This document shows, in pieces, positions 45,072-56,091 of a stretch of 61,507 nucleotides of DNA (positions are counted from its first letter, which is position 1; each line of letters opens with the position of its first letter). Below the pieces are notes generated by a model, which saw only the letters and a program-made list of their open reading frames with translations, ran no database searches and was not told the origin of the DNA. The DNA comes from Chloroflexota bacterium. GTDB taxonomy: Bacteria > Chloroflexota > Anaerolineae > Aggregatilineales > Phototrophicaceae. Made by a program: the position numbers and the translations under genes. Where the stretch lies: assembly GCA_028875245.1 (NCBI GenBank), contig JAPPEU010000053.1, positions 1 to 61,507 of the forward strand. The letters run 5' to 3'.

Positions 45072-45859
45072 CAGCCCTTATCGCGCTCATTGATCAGGTC
45101 GCAGTCGGCGTTTATTTTTTGATCGCCGCCGGCATCCTGTTGGCTTTAAGGCGTTATGTCATTCATGGAGAAGAATACCGATCCTCATACTTTGAGCTTG
45201 AACGCGATTTGTCGCGCTACCGGCGTACAAATGCCGTTACCGCGATGATTTTCCTGGCGGAGCTGGCCCTTATCGTCCTGGGCATACAAGCGGTTGTCGT
45301 GCCGGAGCTGCTGCAGGATCGCCAGATTGAAGCGCTTGTGGCCGTCGCTCGGACGGACGACGGCGTCTTCCACACCCCCGTGCCGGCGCCGCCCGCTTCC
45401 GATCTGGGCATTGATCCGGTCGCGATGCCGCGCTCGGCCGGGGCCGTCAATCAGATACAGGCCACCCCTTTGCCCACATCAACGCCAGTTGGCACCATCA
45501 TCCCCTCGGATCCGCCAATCGGCTGCGACAAGCCGGAAGCCCGTCTTCTGATACCCGGCAACGGCATGCGCGTGTTCCAGCCCATACCGGTCATCGGCAC
45601 GGTATTTGCCGATCAATTTTCTTATGCCTCGATAGAAATCAACGGTCCCAGCACTCTCGGCAGCTTCCAGGTGATCGACGAACAGCATGTAGAAGTTCCC
45701 GAGCTGGCGGAATTTGGACAATTCGTGCCCGCGGCCTACGAGGCGGGCGAATATGAATTTCGCTTGATGGTCTTTGACATCACCAACACGCTGAAGGCAT
45801 CCTGTCTGGTTCACATCTACATTTCCGATCCGCTGCCAACGTTGACGCCCGTGCGCTGA
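45068..45859 (+). CDS. Two-helix membrane protein with extracellular Ig-like domain
   Basis: 263 residues. Two membrane helices (about 8-27 and 58-82) are joined by a charged cytoplasmic loop (YVIHGEEYRSSYFELERD). A Pro/Thr-rich linker (PTSTPVGTIIPSDPP) leads to a beta-rich C-terminal domain with LLIPGNGMRVFQPIPVIGTVFADQF, which resembles Gmad2/Ig-like extracellular domains. Start overlaps the phosphorylase stop by four bases (ATGA), so the two are coupled. Function unknown. Confidence 0.75.
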   Translation: MTALIALIDQVAVGVYFLIAAGILLALRRYVIHGEEYRSSYFELERDLSRYRRTNAVTAMIFLAELALIVLGIQAVVVPELLQDRQIEALVAVARTDDGVFHTPVPAPPASDLGIDPVAMPRSAGAVNQIQATPLPTSTPVGTIIPSDPPIGCDKPEARLLIPGNGMRVFQPIPVIGTVFADQFSYASIEINGPSTLGSFQVIDEQHVEVPELAEFGQFVPAAYEAGEYEFRLMVFDITNTLKASCLVHIYISDPLPTLTPVR

Positions 45860-45936
45860 GGGTTGCGTCCCGGTCAATCGGCTTTCGACTTGACGCTTTG
45901 TATCCAGGCGCTGCTCCGCATGCGGCGCCCGCCGAT

Positions 45937-47118
45937 TCAAGATTGCAAATCACGCACTCTGCTGTTGACGCGGCGGCGCCAGCGGCGTGAACGTGAACGC
46001 CATTTGGCGATGCGGTATTGCACGTGGCGGCGCTGTCTGTTGAGGAGGGAACCATGCTGCTCGCTCGGCTTGGGGATGCCCCAGCGAATGACCATTGACG
46101 CCCAGGTCAAACCGCCGCCGAAGCCCACCAAGGCGATATGATCCTTGTTTTGAATGCGTCTTTCTTCGATGGCTTCGCATAAGGCGATGGGAATCGAGGC
46201 GGCGGAGGTATTGCCATAGCGCTCGACGTTGCTCATGAATTTGTCGCTGTCGATGCCGAGCTTGCGGGCGGCCGCTTGCAATATGCGCAGATTCGCTTGA
46301 TGGGGTATCACCAGATTGATGTCTTCAACGTTGATGTCCGCCAGTTTGCAAGCCTGTTCAACGCTTTCGCTCACGACGCGGGTGGCGAACTTGAAGACCT
46401 CGCCCCCCGCCATATACATTTTGTACAGCTTGTAACCGTTGGCGCCGGCCCGTGATTGATTGGCGTCTATGCTGCCGACGCTCGGGATCGCAAGCAGGTC
46501 GCCACCGGCCCCGTCCGAACGCAGTACGCTGGAAAGCACGCCGCCAGGCGTCTCGTTGGCTTGCAAGACCACCGCGCCCGCGCCATCGCCGAAGAGGATG
46601 CAGGTGCTGCGATCTTGCCAATCCAAAATTCGGCTCATGGTTTCCGCGCCGATGACAAGCGCCGAGTCAATCGAGCCGGCCCGAATGGAATCGGCCGCCA
46701 TGTTCATGGCATAGACGAAACCGGAGCAGGCCGCGCTCAAGTCAAAGGCGCCGGCTTCGTGCGCGTTCAACCAGTCTTGCACCAGGCTGGCCGTGCTGGG
46801 GAATATATTCTCCGCTGTGGATGTAGCGACCACAACGAGATCGAGGTCCGTCGGCAAAATGTCCGCCACTTCCAAGGCCTGCTGCGCCGCCAGATAAGCC
46901 AGCGTCGCCGTGGACTCGCCCTCATTGGCGATGAAACGCTGCTTGATGCCGGTGCGCGCATAGATCCAGTCGTCGCTGGTATCTACAAACGCGGACAGGT
47001 CATCATTGGTCATGGCCGTTTCCGGCACGGCCATTCCCCAGCCGATGACGTGCGCATGCCGCGCCGAGACGGCTGCATTCGCATTGGCGCTCTTGTCAGA
47101 GGTTGTCATTGTCTCCAT
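45937..47118 (-). CDS. fabH: Beta-ketoacyl-ACP synthase III with basic C-terminal tail
   Basis: Condenses acetyl-CoA (or branched starter) with malonyl-ACP. The Cys-His-Asn triad is visible: SAACSGF (near residue 131), PHQANLRI and GNTSAAS. The core would normally end at GGGLTWASMVIRW. Here about 45 more residues follow, packed with Arg (RQRRHVQYRIAKWRSRSRRWRRR). Start uncertain: ATG 47118 is used, while 47109 (GGAG upstream) or GTG 47127 are possible. It follows fabF with a short overlap, so they form one operon. Confidence 0.93.
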   Translation of the reverse strand: METMTTSDKSANANAAVSARHAHVIGWGMAVPETAMTNDDLSAFVDTSDDWIYARTGIKQRFIANEGESTATLAYLAAQQALEVADILPTDLDLVVVATSTAENIFPSTASLVQDWLNAHEAGAFDLSAACSGFVYAMNMAADSIRAGSIDSALVIGAETMSRILDWQDRSTCILFGDGAGAVVLQANETPGGVLSSVLRSDGAGGDLLAIPSVGSIDANQSRAGANGYKLYKMYMAGGEVFKFATRVVSESVEQACKLADINVEDINLVIPHQANLRILQAAARKLGIDSDKFMSNVERYGNTSAASIPIALCEAIEERRIQNKDHIALVGFGGGLTWASMVIRWGIPKPSEQHGSLLNRQRRHVQYRIAKWRSRSRRWRRRVNSRVRDLQS

Positions 47119-48349
47119 ATTCACCAAAGATCACTACCGCGTTATGTCCGCCAAATCCAAACGCGTTGGACATGGCATAGCTGACCTCATGCTGGCAGCC
47201 CGCGTTGGGCACATAATTGAGATCGCAAGTTGGGTCCGGCGCTTCCAAATGGATGGTCGGCGGGATGAAATTCTCGCGGATCGCCATAATGGAAAAAACC
47301 GCCTCAATCGCCGCGCCGCCGCCCAGCAGATGCCCAGTCATAGACTTCGTCGAACTGACGGGGATTTCATAAACGGTTTCGCCCAGCGCCCGTTTCAGCG
47401 CATTGGTTTCCGCCCGGTCGTTCAAGGGCGTGCTGGTGCCGTGGGCGTTGATGTAGTTGATGTCGGCCGCCTTCAGTTCGGCGTCTCGCAGCGCAAATTC
47501 AACCGCCTTGGCCGCGCCCTCGCCGCTTTCCATCGGGGCGGTCACGTGATAGGCATCCGATGTATGCCCGTAACCGAGGAGCTCCGCATAGATTTCCGCC
47601 CCGCGTTCCAAGGCGTGTTCGAGCTCTTCCAACACCAGGACGCCCGCTCCCTCGCCCGGTACAAATCCATCCCGATTCAAATCAAAGGGGCGCGAGGCTG
47701 TTTCCGGATCTTCATTTCGGCTGAGGGCGGTCATATTGTTGAAGCCGGCGACGCACAGCGGGACGATGGCCGCTTCCGACGCGCCCGCGACCATGGCTGT
47801 CGCATCGCCCCGGCGTATGATGTGCATGGCTTCGCCGATCGCATTATTGCCCGAAGCGCAGGCGGTGACGATGCAATGATTGGGCCCGCGCATATTGTAA
47901 GCCAGCGAAACCGCGCCCGAACAGCTGTCGCTCAAAATCTTGGGGATGCCCATAGGTTTGATGCCGCGGTGACCCCGTTTGTCTATGCCCTGCTGCGATT
48001 CGACGAAGGAATTGATGCCGCCGACGCCCGAGCCAATGACGCAGCCGACATCATACATATTGTCGCCCGCAACCTGCAGGCCGCTGTCTTCCATTGCCTG
48101 GCGGCTGGCTTCCAGGGCAAACTGCGCCACGCGGTCCAATCGGCGCGCTTCTTTCCGGCCGAACAGCGCATCCGGGTCAAAATCCTTGACTTCGCCAGCC
48201 AACTGATTCTGCGTCAACTGTCGGTCATAACGCGTGATGAATCCGATGCCGTTCATGCCGGCTGCCGTGTTTGCCCAGGCCTCGGCGACATTGTTGCCGG
48301 TCGGGCAGACGATTCCCATGCCCGTTATGACGATCCGCTTCTTCTCCAA
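47096..48349 (-). CDS. fabF: Beta-ketoacyl-ACP synthase II
   Basis: Elongating condensing enzyme of fatty acid synthesis, 417 residues. Active-site VTACASG (Cys164), INAHGTSTPLND and SMTGHLLGGGAA give the Cys-His-His triad. The amino end VITGMGIVCPTG is typical. The start is TTG with GGAGGG seven bases upstream; no ATG fits. The stop lies inside the fabH start region. No acpP, fabD or fabG is in the window. Confidence 0.95.
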   Translation of the reverse strand: MEKKRIVITGMGIVCPTGNNVAEAWANTAAGMNGIGFITRYDRQLTQNQLAGEVKDFDPDALFGRKEARRLDRVAQFALEASRQAMEDSGLQVAGDNMYDVGCVIGSGVGGINSFVESQQGIDKRGHRGIKPMGIPKILSDSCSGAVSLAYNMRGPNHCIVTACASGNNAIGEAMHIIRRGDATAMVAGASEAAIVPLCVAGFNNMTALSRNEDPETASRPFDLNRDGFVPGEGAGVLVLEELEHALERGAEIYAELLGYGHTSDAYHVTAPMESGEGAAKAVEFALRDAELKAADINYINAHGTSTPLNDRAETNALKRALGETVYEIPVSSTKSMTGHLLGGGAAIEAVFSIMAIRENFIPPTIHLEAPDPTCDLNYVPNAGCQHEVSYAMSNAFGFGGHNAVVIFGEYGDNDNL

Positions 48350-48424
48350 TCAACCCTCCAACTTGCCCGGCCGCGCGGCCCTCGCTTCCCACTCATTGTA
48401 ACACTGCTGGCGCCCGTCCGTTGC

Positions 48425-48453
48425 TTTACAGGCGTCTTCCCGCCTCCTATAAT
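48425..48453 (+). promoter_or_regulatory. Promoter of the epimerase-acetyltransferase-proC operon
   Basis: TTTACA, 17-base spacer, TATAAT: one mismatch from the consensus. It lies 72 bases before the epimerase ATG. Confidence 0.75.
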
Positions 48454-48525
48454 ACAGCATTCATTCTCCATTGCAGGAAACCAGGCAGCAAGGGCAATGC
48501 AATTGCGTGAAAAGCTGGAGGCCCG

Positions 48526-49485
48526 ATGATCTTGATAACGGGCGCGACGGGGCTCGTGGGGCGCCATCTGATACGGCGATTAATGCGGGAGTCCCTGCCG
48601 ACGCGGGTCCTGCTGCCCGAAAGACGCATGCGGCGCCTGCCCTGGGACGCGGCTGATCCGCAGGCGCCCGAGCTCTTCGCCGGGGATGTCCTGGATGAGG
48701 AGGCCTTCTTCCGCGCCGTCACTGGCTGCCACGCCGTGATCCATTTGGAAAACGCCCAATGGTGGGGGCGGCGGCGGGACCTGGAACAGGTCGAGTTGTC
48801 TGGCGCGCGCGCCTTGGCCTCCGTGGCGCGGGCGGCGCGCGTCGGGCGCATCATCACCGTTAGTCACCTGGGGGCGGCGCCCTCATCCGCCTACGCCTTG
48901 CATCGCGTCAAGGGCGAAGTCGAAGACTTGCTGCGAAACAGCGGCGTCGCTTACACCGTCATCCGAAGCGGCATCATCTTCGCGCCCGATGACGCGTTCA
49001 TCAATCATGTCGCCAGCATGCTGCGGATTAACCCGGCTTTCTTTTTGATGCCGGGCCACGGCGAGGTCGTCCTGCATCCCATCTATATTGACGATCTGGT
49101 CGAAGCCATATATCGTAGTCTCGACCGCGTGCGGCTGGTGGATTCAATCGTTGAGATCGGCGGGCCGGAGTACGTGTCGCTGCGGGATCTCATTCTGACG
49201 ATCATGCGCGTAACCGGGATGCGGCGCCCTGTCATTGGCGTCCCGCCTTATTTGCTGCGTTGGATCACGAGCGTGTACAGCCGCATTTTGCCGCGCTCGC
49301 TCATGACCGCCCAGTGGCTCGATATCCTGGCGGCCAATCGCACCGCGCCCTTGGGCGGCACATACGATTATTTTGGTTTCCAACCCAGACGATTTGAAGA
49401 TACGCTGCTTCGCTACCTGCCGCAGCGAGCGCATTTCATGGGTTTGCTGCGCGATAGCTTCCGCCCGCGGCCGCGCCGCTCGTGA
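48526..49485 (+). CDS. NAD(P)-dependent epimerase/NDUFA9-like SDR protein
   Basis: 319-residue extended or atypical SDR. The dinucleotide-binding motif is ITGATGLVGRHL (4-15). The catalytic Tyr-Lys equivalent is in SSAYALHRVKGEVEDLL, and IIFAPDDAFINHVASML and IGGPEYVSLRDLI follow as in the complex I NDUFA9-like family. These act as quinone-biosynthesis partners or nucleotide-sugar epimerases; which applies cannot be told. CTGGAGG lies before the ATG. Confidence 0.85.
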   Translation: MILITGATGLVGRHLIRRLMRESLPTRVLLPERRMRRLPWDAADPQAPELFAGDVLDEEAFFRAVTGCHAVIHLENAQWWGRRRDLEQVELSGARALASVARAARVGRIITVSHLGAAPSSAYALHRVKGEVEDLLRNSGVAYTVIRSGIIFAPDDAFINHVASMLRINPAFFLMPGHGEVVLHPIYIDDLVEAIYRSLDRVRLVDSIVEIGGPEYVSLRDLILTIMRVTGMRRPVIGVPPYLLRWITSVYSRILPRSLMTAQWLDILAANRTAPLGGTYDYFGFQPRRFEDTLLRYLPQRAHFMGLLRDSFRPRPRRS

Positions 49486-49501
49486 TGCGCAGGACAGGTG
49501 T

Positions 49502-50386
49502 ATGAGCACAATAAACATCCGGCGTCTGTTGACAGCGCGCGAGCACGATCGGGCGGTCGAGCTGCAGAAGCTGTATTGGGGCGATGAGGCCGAGAATCTG
49601 GTTCCGCGGCACATGCTCCACTCAATCTCGCATTATGGCGGGCATGTTCTGGGCGCCTGCGATGGCGAGGAACTGGTCGGCTTGGTGATGGGTTTCATCG
49701 GTACAGACATCGATATCGAGGCGCCCGACGCTCGGCCGGCGATGGCCAATCTGCTGATCATGTCCAAACGCATGGTGGTGCGGCCCGAATATCGCGGGCG
49801 GAATATCGGCTTCCGCCTGAAGATGGCCCAGCGCGATCTTGCCTTGAAGCAGGCGATACGATTGGTAACCTGGACGGTGGATCCGCTGCTGGCCGCCAAC
49901 GCGCACTTCAACATCCGCAAATTGGGCGCCGTCGTCCAGCGTTACGCGGTCAATTACATTGAACTGGTGGAGGCGACGGGGCTGAAATCCGACCGACTCG
50001 TCGTCGAATGGTGGGTGACGCAGCGCCGCGTCAAGGAGCGGGCCAAAGGCGCGGGGGGCAAGCTGACGCTGCAGCAATACTTCGATGTCGGCGCGCCCAT
50101 TGTCAATCGGGCGGACGGGTCCGGCGAGTGGCTGCTGCCGCGGCGCATGACGGAAGCGCCACATACGACTTTCGCGCTCATCGAGATTCCGCCGGATTTC
50201 CCCGCGCTCGAAGCGGCCGACCCAAACCTGGCGGATGCCTGGCGCAGTCATATCCGCGATGTGTTTCCGCCAATGTTAGACGCCGGCTATATCGTCACCG
50301 ATTTTGTCACGGGTGAATTTGAAGGCAGGCCGCGAAGCTTTTATCTGCTAAGCCGTTACTTTGATGAAGAGAACCGCAATAACTGA
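49502..50386 (+). CDS. GNAT-family acetyltransferase
   Basis: 294 residues. The acetyl-CoA-binding segment MVVRPEYRGRNIGFRLKMAQRDLAL gives the R-x-x-G-x-G/A pattern. It matches a larger GNAT-fold family (COG3375-like) with a long C-terminal half; the substrate is unknown. ATG 49502 is chosen since AGGACAGG precedes it. It lies between the epimerase and proC on one operon. Confidence 0.75.
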   Translation: MSTINIRRLLTAREHDRAVELQKLYWGDEAENLVPRHMLHSISHYGGHVLGACDGEELVGLVMGFIGTDIDIEAPDARPAMANLLIMSKRMVVRPEYRGRNIGFRLKMAQRDLALKQAIRLVTWTVDPLLAANAHFNIRKLGAVVQRYAVNYIELVEATGLKSDRLVVEWWVTQRRVKERAKGAGGKLTLQQYFDVGAPIVNRADGSGEWLLPRRMTEAPHTTFALIEIPPDFPALEAADPNLADAWRSHIRDVFPPMLDAGYIVTDFVTGEFEGRPRSFYLLSRYFDEENRNN

Positions 50387-50395
50387 GGAACGAAG

Positions 50396-51211
50396 ATGGC
50401 ATTCAATGGCGAGAAGATTGCATTTGTCGGCGCGGGCGTGATGGGCGAAGCCATGATCAAGGGTCTGCTGAGCCAGGAGTTGCTGCCGGCGGAAAACATC
50501 GTGGCGGCTGATCCGCGCGCGGAGCGCCTGAATGCCCTGCGCGAGCGTTACGACATCCTGGTCACAACTGACAACAGGGAAGCGGCGCGCGGGGCGGATG
50601 TGCTTGTGCTCGCGGTCAAACCGCAAGTGATGGGCGCCGTGCTGGCGGAATTGTGCGGGCAGGTCGACGCGGTGCAGCTAATCGTCAGCATTGTCGCCGG
50701 CGTCCCCTTGAATACAATCGCCGACAGCCTGCGGAACGCTCGAGTCCTGCGGTCCATGCCCAACACGCCGGGGCAGATCGGGCGGGGCATCACAGTCTGG
50801 ACCGCTTTCCCCGAAGTCCGCGCCGAGCAGCGAGCGCAAGCCGAAGCCTTGCTGGGCGCCCTGGGCGAACATATCTATGCCGCCGATGAGCGCTTTCTCG
50901 ATATGGCGACGGCGCTCAGCGGCTCCGGCCCCGCTTATGTTTTTATGTTCATGGAGGCGCTGGTCGATTCTGGCGTCCACATGGGTTTCGCGCGGCGCGA
51001 CGCCGAAAAGCTGGTGACGCAGACGCTGCTTGGTTCCGTGCTCTACGCGCAGCAATCGGGCTTGCACCCGGCTGAATTGCGCAACCAGGTGACCAGCCCC
51101 GGCGGCACGACGGCGGCGGCGCTGCACGAGATGGAAAAGGGCGGCCTGCGCACTGTTCTGTCGGAAGGCGTCTGGGCCGCCTATCGCCGGTCGCAGGAAT
51201 TGGGCTCATGA
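50396..51211 (+). CDS. proC: Pyrroline-5-carboxylate reductase
   Basis: Last step of proline synthesis, NAD(P)H-dependent. 271 residues. AFVGAGVMGEAMIKGL is the dinucleotide fold, MPNTPGQIGRGITVWT and ALSGSGPAYVFMFMEALVDSGV are family signatures, and QVTSPGGTTAAALHEMEKGGLR forms the C-terminal active site. GAGGAACGAAG precedes the ATG. Ends the operon 300 bp before atpA. Confidence 0.96.
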   Translation: MAFNGEKIAFVGAGVMGEAMIKGLLSQELLPAENIVAADPRAERLNALRERYDILVTTDNREAARGADVLVLAVKPQVMGAVLAELCGQVDAVQLIVSIVAGVPLNTIADSLRNARVLRSMPNTPGQIGRGITVWTAFPEVRAEQRAQAEALLGALGEHIYAADERFLDMATALSGSGPAYVFMFMEALVDSGVHMGFARRDAEKLVTQTLLGSVLYAQQSGLHPAELRNQVTSPGGTTAAALHEMEKGGLRTVLSEGVWAAYRRSQELGS

Positions 51212-51511
51212 CCCTGACCGATTGCGCCGCGCAGTTCATAGTTCTAGGTATTGTGTTTTCCCAGTAAGCGCAAATGAGTCATACAACAATATCTCGCACC
51301 TACATTACCTTCCTTTGACGCTGCCAAAATCCGTTTGTGAAAATATAGACAAGCGCTTTCAATTGAGCTAGAATGACGGGAAGTTTCGCCCGACCACAGG
51401 CGCGCAGGGGCGATGCGCCTAATCGGGGCGAAGATTTCGGATTCTGAACAAGCGCCTGTAAGCTGAGCATGACGACCCGCTCGAAAAGGCAATACCGCAA
51501 GGAGCCTGCGA
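51212..51511. other. proC-atpA intergenic region
   Basis: 300 bp with no gene. It contains the atpA promoter (51346-51374), a leader of about 130 bases with a GGCGC...GCGCC-type hairpin around 51401-51419, and a clean ribosome site (AAGGAG) before atpA. Confidence 0.7.
51346..51374 (+). promoter_or_regulatory. Promoter of the ATP synthase operon
   Basis: TAGACA, 17-base spacer, TAGAAT: each hexamer has one mismatch from the sigma70 consensus. Confidence 0.65.
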
Positions 51512-53017
51512 ATGGCAGACAATATCTATGAATCGATTCTGGAACAGATTAAAGACATCGAGCTGGGCAAGCTCGAATCGGTCGAAGTCGGCTATGTGGA
51601 AGAGGTCGGCGATGGGATCGCGCGCATCTCGGGGCTGGAAAACGTGCGCTACAACGAGCTGGTCCAATTCGAAAATGGCGTCGCCGGCATCGCCTTCAAC
51701 CTTGAGAAAGACAACGTCGGCGTCATCATCATGGGCGCCTACGACGACATTCAGGAAGGCGATACAGTCAGCGCGCTCGGGCGCATCGCCTCGGTGCCGG
51801 TTGGCATGGGGCTGGTCGGGCGCGTGGTAAACGCTTTGGGCGAGCCGATTGATGGCCGCGGCCCGGTGCAATTCGATGAATATTACAATATCGAGCGCAT
51901 CGCTCCCGGCGTGATGGAACGGCGCAGCGTCGACCGCCCGGTGCAGACGGGCATCCTGGCGATTGATACGATGATCCCAATCGGACGGGGGCAGCGCGAA
52001 TTAATCATCGGCGACCGCCAGACCGGCAAGACGGCCTTGGCCCTTGACACGATTGTCAATCAGCAGGGCGAAGACATGTATTGCATCTACGTCGCCATCG
52101 GCAAGCGCCGCGGCGAGGTCGCCCGCATCCGCGAGACGCTTGAGCGTGAAGGGGCGATGGAGTATACGACGATCGTCGTCGCTTCCGCTTCCGATGCCGC
52201 CGCCCTGCAGTATCTGTCTCCATATTCCGGCTGCGCTATCGGCGAGTGGTTCATGGAGAACGGCAAAGACGCGCTGGTCATTTATGACGACCTTTCCAAA
52301 CATGCCAACGCCTACCGCCAAGTATCGCTCCTGATGCGGCGCCCGCCGGGACGCGAGGCTTTCCCGGGCGATGTGTTTTATTTGCACAGCCGCCTGCTGG
52401 AGCGCGCCGCCCAGCTCAGCGAGGAACGCGGCAATGGCAGCTTGACCGCGCTGCCCATCATCGAAACGCTGCTCGGCGATGTATCGGCCTTCATCCCCAC
52501 CAATGTCATCTCCATCACCGACGGCCAGATCTATCTTGAATCGGAACTTTTCAACGCTGGCTTGCGCCCGGCCCTCAACACGGGCATCAGCGTCAGCCGC
52601 GTCGGCAGCACCGCGCAAACACGCGCGATGAAAGATGTCGCCGGTGGCTTGAAGCTGCAGATGGCGCAATTCCGCGACTTGGCGGCCTTCGCCCAATTCG
52701 GCTCCAATCTCGACAAGGCGACGCAGCAGCAGCTTGATCGCGGTCTGCGCTTGACCGAACTCTTCAAGCAAGTGCAATTCCAGACCCTGTCCCTCGAAGA
52801 TCAGGTTGCCCTGACCTACGCCGGCACCAGCGGCCTCACCGATGAGGTCCCGGTCGAGCGGATGCTGGCCTGGAAAGACGAATTCCTGCGTTCTTTCCGT
52901 ACGCAATTCTCCGACGCGGGCGATTTCATACGCGAGAATCGCAACGAAAAAGCGGGAGACGAGATTCAGGCGAAGCTGGATACCGCCATCAAGACCTTCA
53001 ACGAGGCTTGGTCATAA
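51512..53017 (+). CDS. atpA: F-type ATP synthase subunit alpha
   Basis: F1 sector non-catalytic nucleotide-binding subunit, 501 residues. Walker A GDRQTGKT (167-174), [13 protein letters not shown], and the [42 protein letters not shown] block are intact. Starts 137 bases after the promoter. It opens atpA-G-D-C. The delta subunit gene (atpH), which normally sits just upstream of atpA, is not here. Confidence 0.98.
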   Translation: MADNIYESILEQIKDIELGKLESVEVGYVEEVGDGIARISGLENVRYNELVQFENGVAGIAFNLEKDNVGVIIMGAYDDIQEGDTVSALGRIASVPVGMGLVGRVVNALGEPIDGRGPVQFDEYYNIERIAPGVMERRSVDRPVQTGILAIDTMIPIGRGQRELIIGDRQTGKTALALDTIVNQQGEDMYCIYVAIGKRRGEVARIRETLEREGAMEYTTIVVASASDAAALQYLSPYSGCAIGEWFMENGKDALVIYDDLSKHANAYRQVSLLMRRPPGREAFPGDVFYLHSRLLERAAQLSEERGNGSLTALPIIETLLGDVSAFIPTNVISITDGQIYLESELFNAGLRPALNTGISVSRVGSTAQTRAMKDVAGGLKLQMAQFRDLAAFAQFGSNLDKATQQQLDRGLRLTELFKQVQFQTLSLEDQVALTYAGTSGLTDEVPVERMLAWKDEFLRSFRTQFSDAGDFIRENRNEKAGDEIQAKLDTAIKTFNEAWS

Positions 53018-53050
53018 GTGTCGCCATCCTGTGCAGAAAGGAGGCGCTAA

Positions 53051-54019
53051 GTGCCAACTCTCAGGGAAGTCAAAAACCGAATCCGCAGCGTCAGGAATAT
53101 CGCCCAGATCACGCGGGCGCTGGAAGCGGTGTCGGCATCGCGCGTTCGGCGGGCGCAGGCCCGCGTCCTGGCCAGCCGGATCTATGCCGAGAAAGCCTGG
53201 GAGATCCTGGTCAACGTGCAAGCGGCCAGCAAGAACCTGCCCTTGCACCCGCTCTTGACCGAACGCGAAGACATCAACAAAGTGATGGTTGTCGTCATCA
53301 CCTCCGATCGCGGGCTGGCGGGCGCCTATAACACCAATATCCTGCGCGTGGCTCAGCGCTTTGCCACCAGGTTGGGCAAGCCGGTCGATTATGTAACCGT
53401 CGGCCGCAAAGGGCGTGATTCGCTGGCGCGCCAGGGCGCCAATGTCGTCGCCTCGTTCACAGATATATCGGCCGAACCCAAAATTTCGGACATTACGCCA
53501 ATCGCCCGCATCGCAATGGACGCCTACTTGACTGGCGAGGTTGATGAGGTTTTGATCGCTTATACTGACTTCATCAATATGCTGACGCAGCGCCCGGCGG
53601 TCTTGGGCTGGCTGCCCCTGACGACGCACACCGTCGCGCAGCAGGTGGCGGCTGAATATGTCAAAGATGTCGCCACCGTCAGCGGCGGCGCGCAGAATTA
53701 TGAGTATGAGCCAAGCGCGACCGCCGTAGTCGACGAGATTGTGCCGCGCTTCACCGAGCTGCAGCTCTATCAGGCCCTGCTTGAGGCGCAGGCGAGCGAG
53801 CATGCGGCGCGCATGGCCGCTATGAAGAACGCCACCGATAACGCGACCCAGCTGACCATCGACCTGACGCTGCAATACAACAAGGCGCGCCAGGCGGAGA
53901 TCACGGCCGAGATTCTCGATATTGTCGGCGGCGCCAATGCCTTGCAGCAGGCGATTGAAAATACCGCGGCCGACATCCTAGATCAAAGCGAGATGAATGA
54001 GCAATTGCAGGATGCCTGA
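53051..54019 (+). CDS. atpG: F-type ATP synthase subunit gamma
   Basis: Central rotor shaft, 322 residues, somewhat longer than the usual 285-300. The N-terminal NRIRSVRNIAQITRALEAVSASRVRRAQ and the C-terminal EHAARMAAMKNATDNATQLTIDLTLQYNKARQAEITAEILDIVGGANAL helices are conserved; a short linker insertion accounts for the extra length. GTG start with AAAGGAGG upstream. Confidence 0.97.
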   Translation: MPTLREVKNRIRSVRNIAQITRALEAVSASRVRRAQARVLASRIYAEKAWEILVNVQAASKNLPLHPLLTEREDINKVMVVVITSDRGLAGAYNTNILRVAQRFATRLGKPVDYVTVGRKGRDSLARQGANVVASFTDISAEPKISDITPIARIAMDAYLTGEVDEVLIAYTDFINMLTQRPAVLGWLPLTTHTVAQQVAAEYVKDVATVSGGAQNYEYEPSATAVVDEIVPRFTELQLYQALLEAQASEHAARMAAMKNATDNATQLTIDLTLQYNKARQAEITAEILDIVGGANALQQAIENTAADILDQSEMNEQLQDA

Positions 54020-54046
54020 AGCAAGCGAAACGCGACCCAAAGTGAA

Positions 54047-54076
54047 TGTAGGGGCGACCCGGTGCGGCGCCCACGC
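54047..54076 (+). repeat. Repeat family 1 inside the ATP synthase operon
   Basis: GTAGGGGCGACCCGGTGCGG followed by CGCCCACGC. It sits in the 82-base gap between atpG and atpD, just before the atpD ribosome site TAAGGAGA. Confidence 0.75.
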
Positions 54077-54089
54077 AAGTCGAAACTAA

Positions 54090-55505
<1,416 letters not shown>

Positions 55506-55514
55506 GAGACGCTC

Positions 55515-55967
55515 ATGCCGATTCATCTCGAGTTGGTGACGCAAGAAGAGAAGGTTTTCGAAGAGCCGGAAGCCGATATCGTTTTGGTGCCGGCCGTGGA
55601 AGGCGAGATGGGCGTTTTGCCTAATCATGCGCCTGTCCTGACAACGCTCGGCTTCGGCGAGTTGATCGTGCGCAAGGGCGCTGCCGAAGAGCGGTTCGCC
55701 GTTTATGGCGGCGTCGTCGATGTGCGGCCGGATAAGGTCGTCGTCCTGGCGGATCTGGCCGAGTCCTCTTTCGCCCTCGACCTGGAAAAAGCGCAGGAAG
55801 CGCGCGAACAGGCGCGGCAGGCCCTCGATGACGCGCCGGGCGAAGCCGAGAATCGCGAGGCGATCATGGCGCTGCGGCGGGCAAACCTGGCGGTGCGCAT
55901 CAGCCAGAAGATCCGCAGTCGCGGCCCGGGGCTGCGCATTCTCGACGAAGAGAGCGACGAGTTCTGA
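55515..55967 (+). CDS. atpC: F-type ATP synthase subunit epsilon
   Basis: 150-residue epsilon subunit. N-terminal beta domain MPIHLELVTQEEKVFEEPEADIV, PAVEGEMGVLPNHAPVLTTL, then a helical C-terminus that can inhibit ATP hydrolysis. Nine bases after atpD. Ends 39 bases before a strong terminator, so the ATP synthase operon ends here. Confidence 0.96.
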   Translation: MPIHLELVTQEEKVFEEPEADIVLVPAVEGEMGVLPNHAPVLTTLGFGELIVRKGAAEERFAVYGGVVDVRPDKVVVLADLAESSFALDLEKAQEAREQARQALDDAPGEAENREAIMALRRANLAVRISQKIRSRGPGLRILDEESDEF

Positions 55968-56006
55968 TCGCGGCAGGCTGAACTTCCACACGCGAATGAG
56001 TACAGC

Positions 56007-56038
56007 ACCCGGTACTGCGAAGGCAGACCGGGTTTTTT
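56007..56038 (+). terminator. Rho-independent terminator of the ATP synthase operon
   Basis: ACCCGGT-A-CTGC-GAAG-GCAG-ACCGGGT stem with one bulged A, followed by six T. Confidence 0.92.
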
Positions 56039-56091
56039 GTTTTGCTGTAAAATAAGGGTGGCAAGCGCCCCAGTGTAGTTAGGGATCAGCC

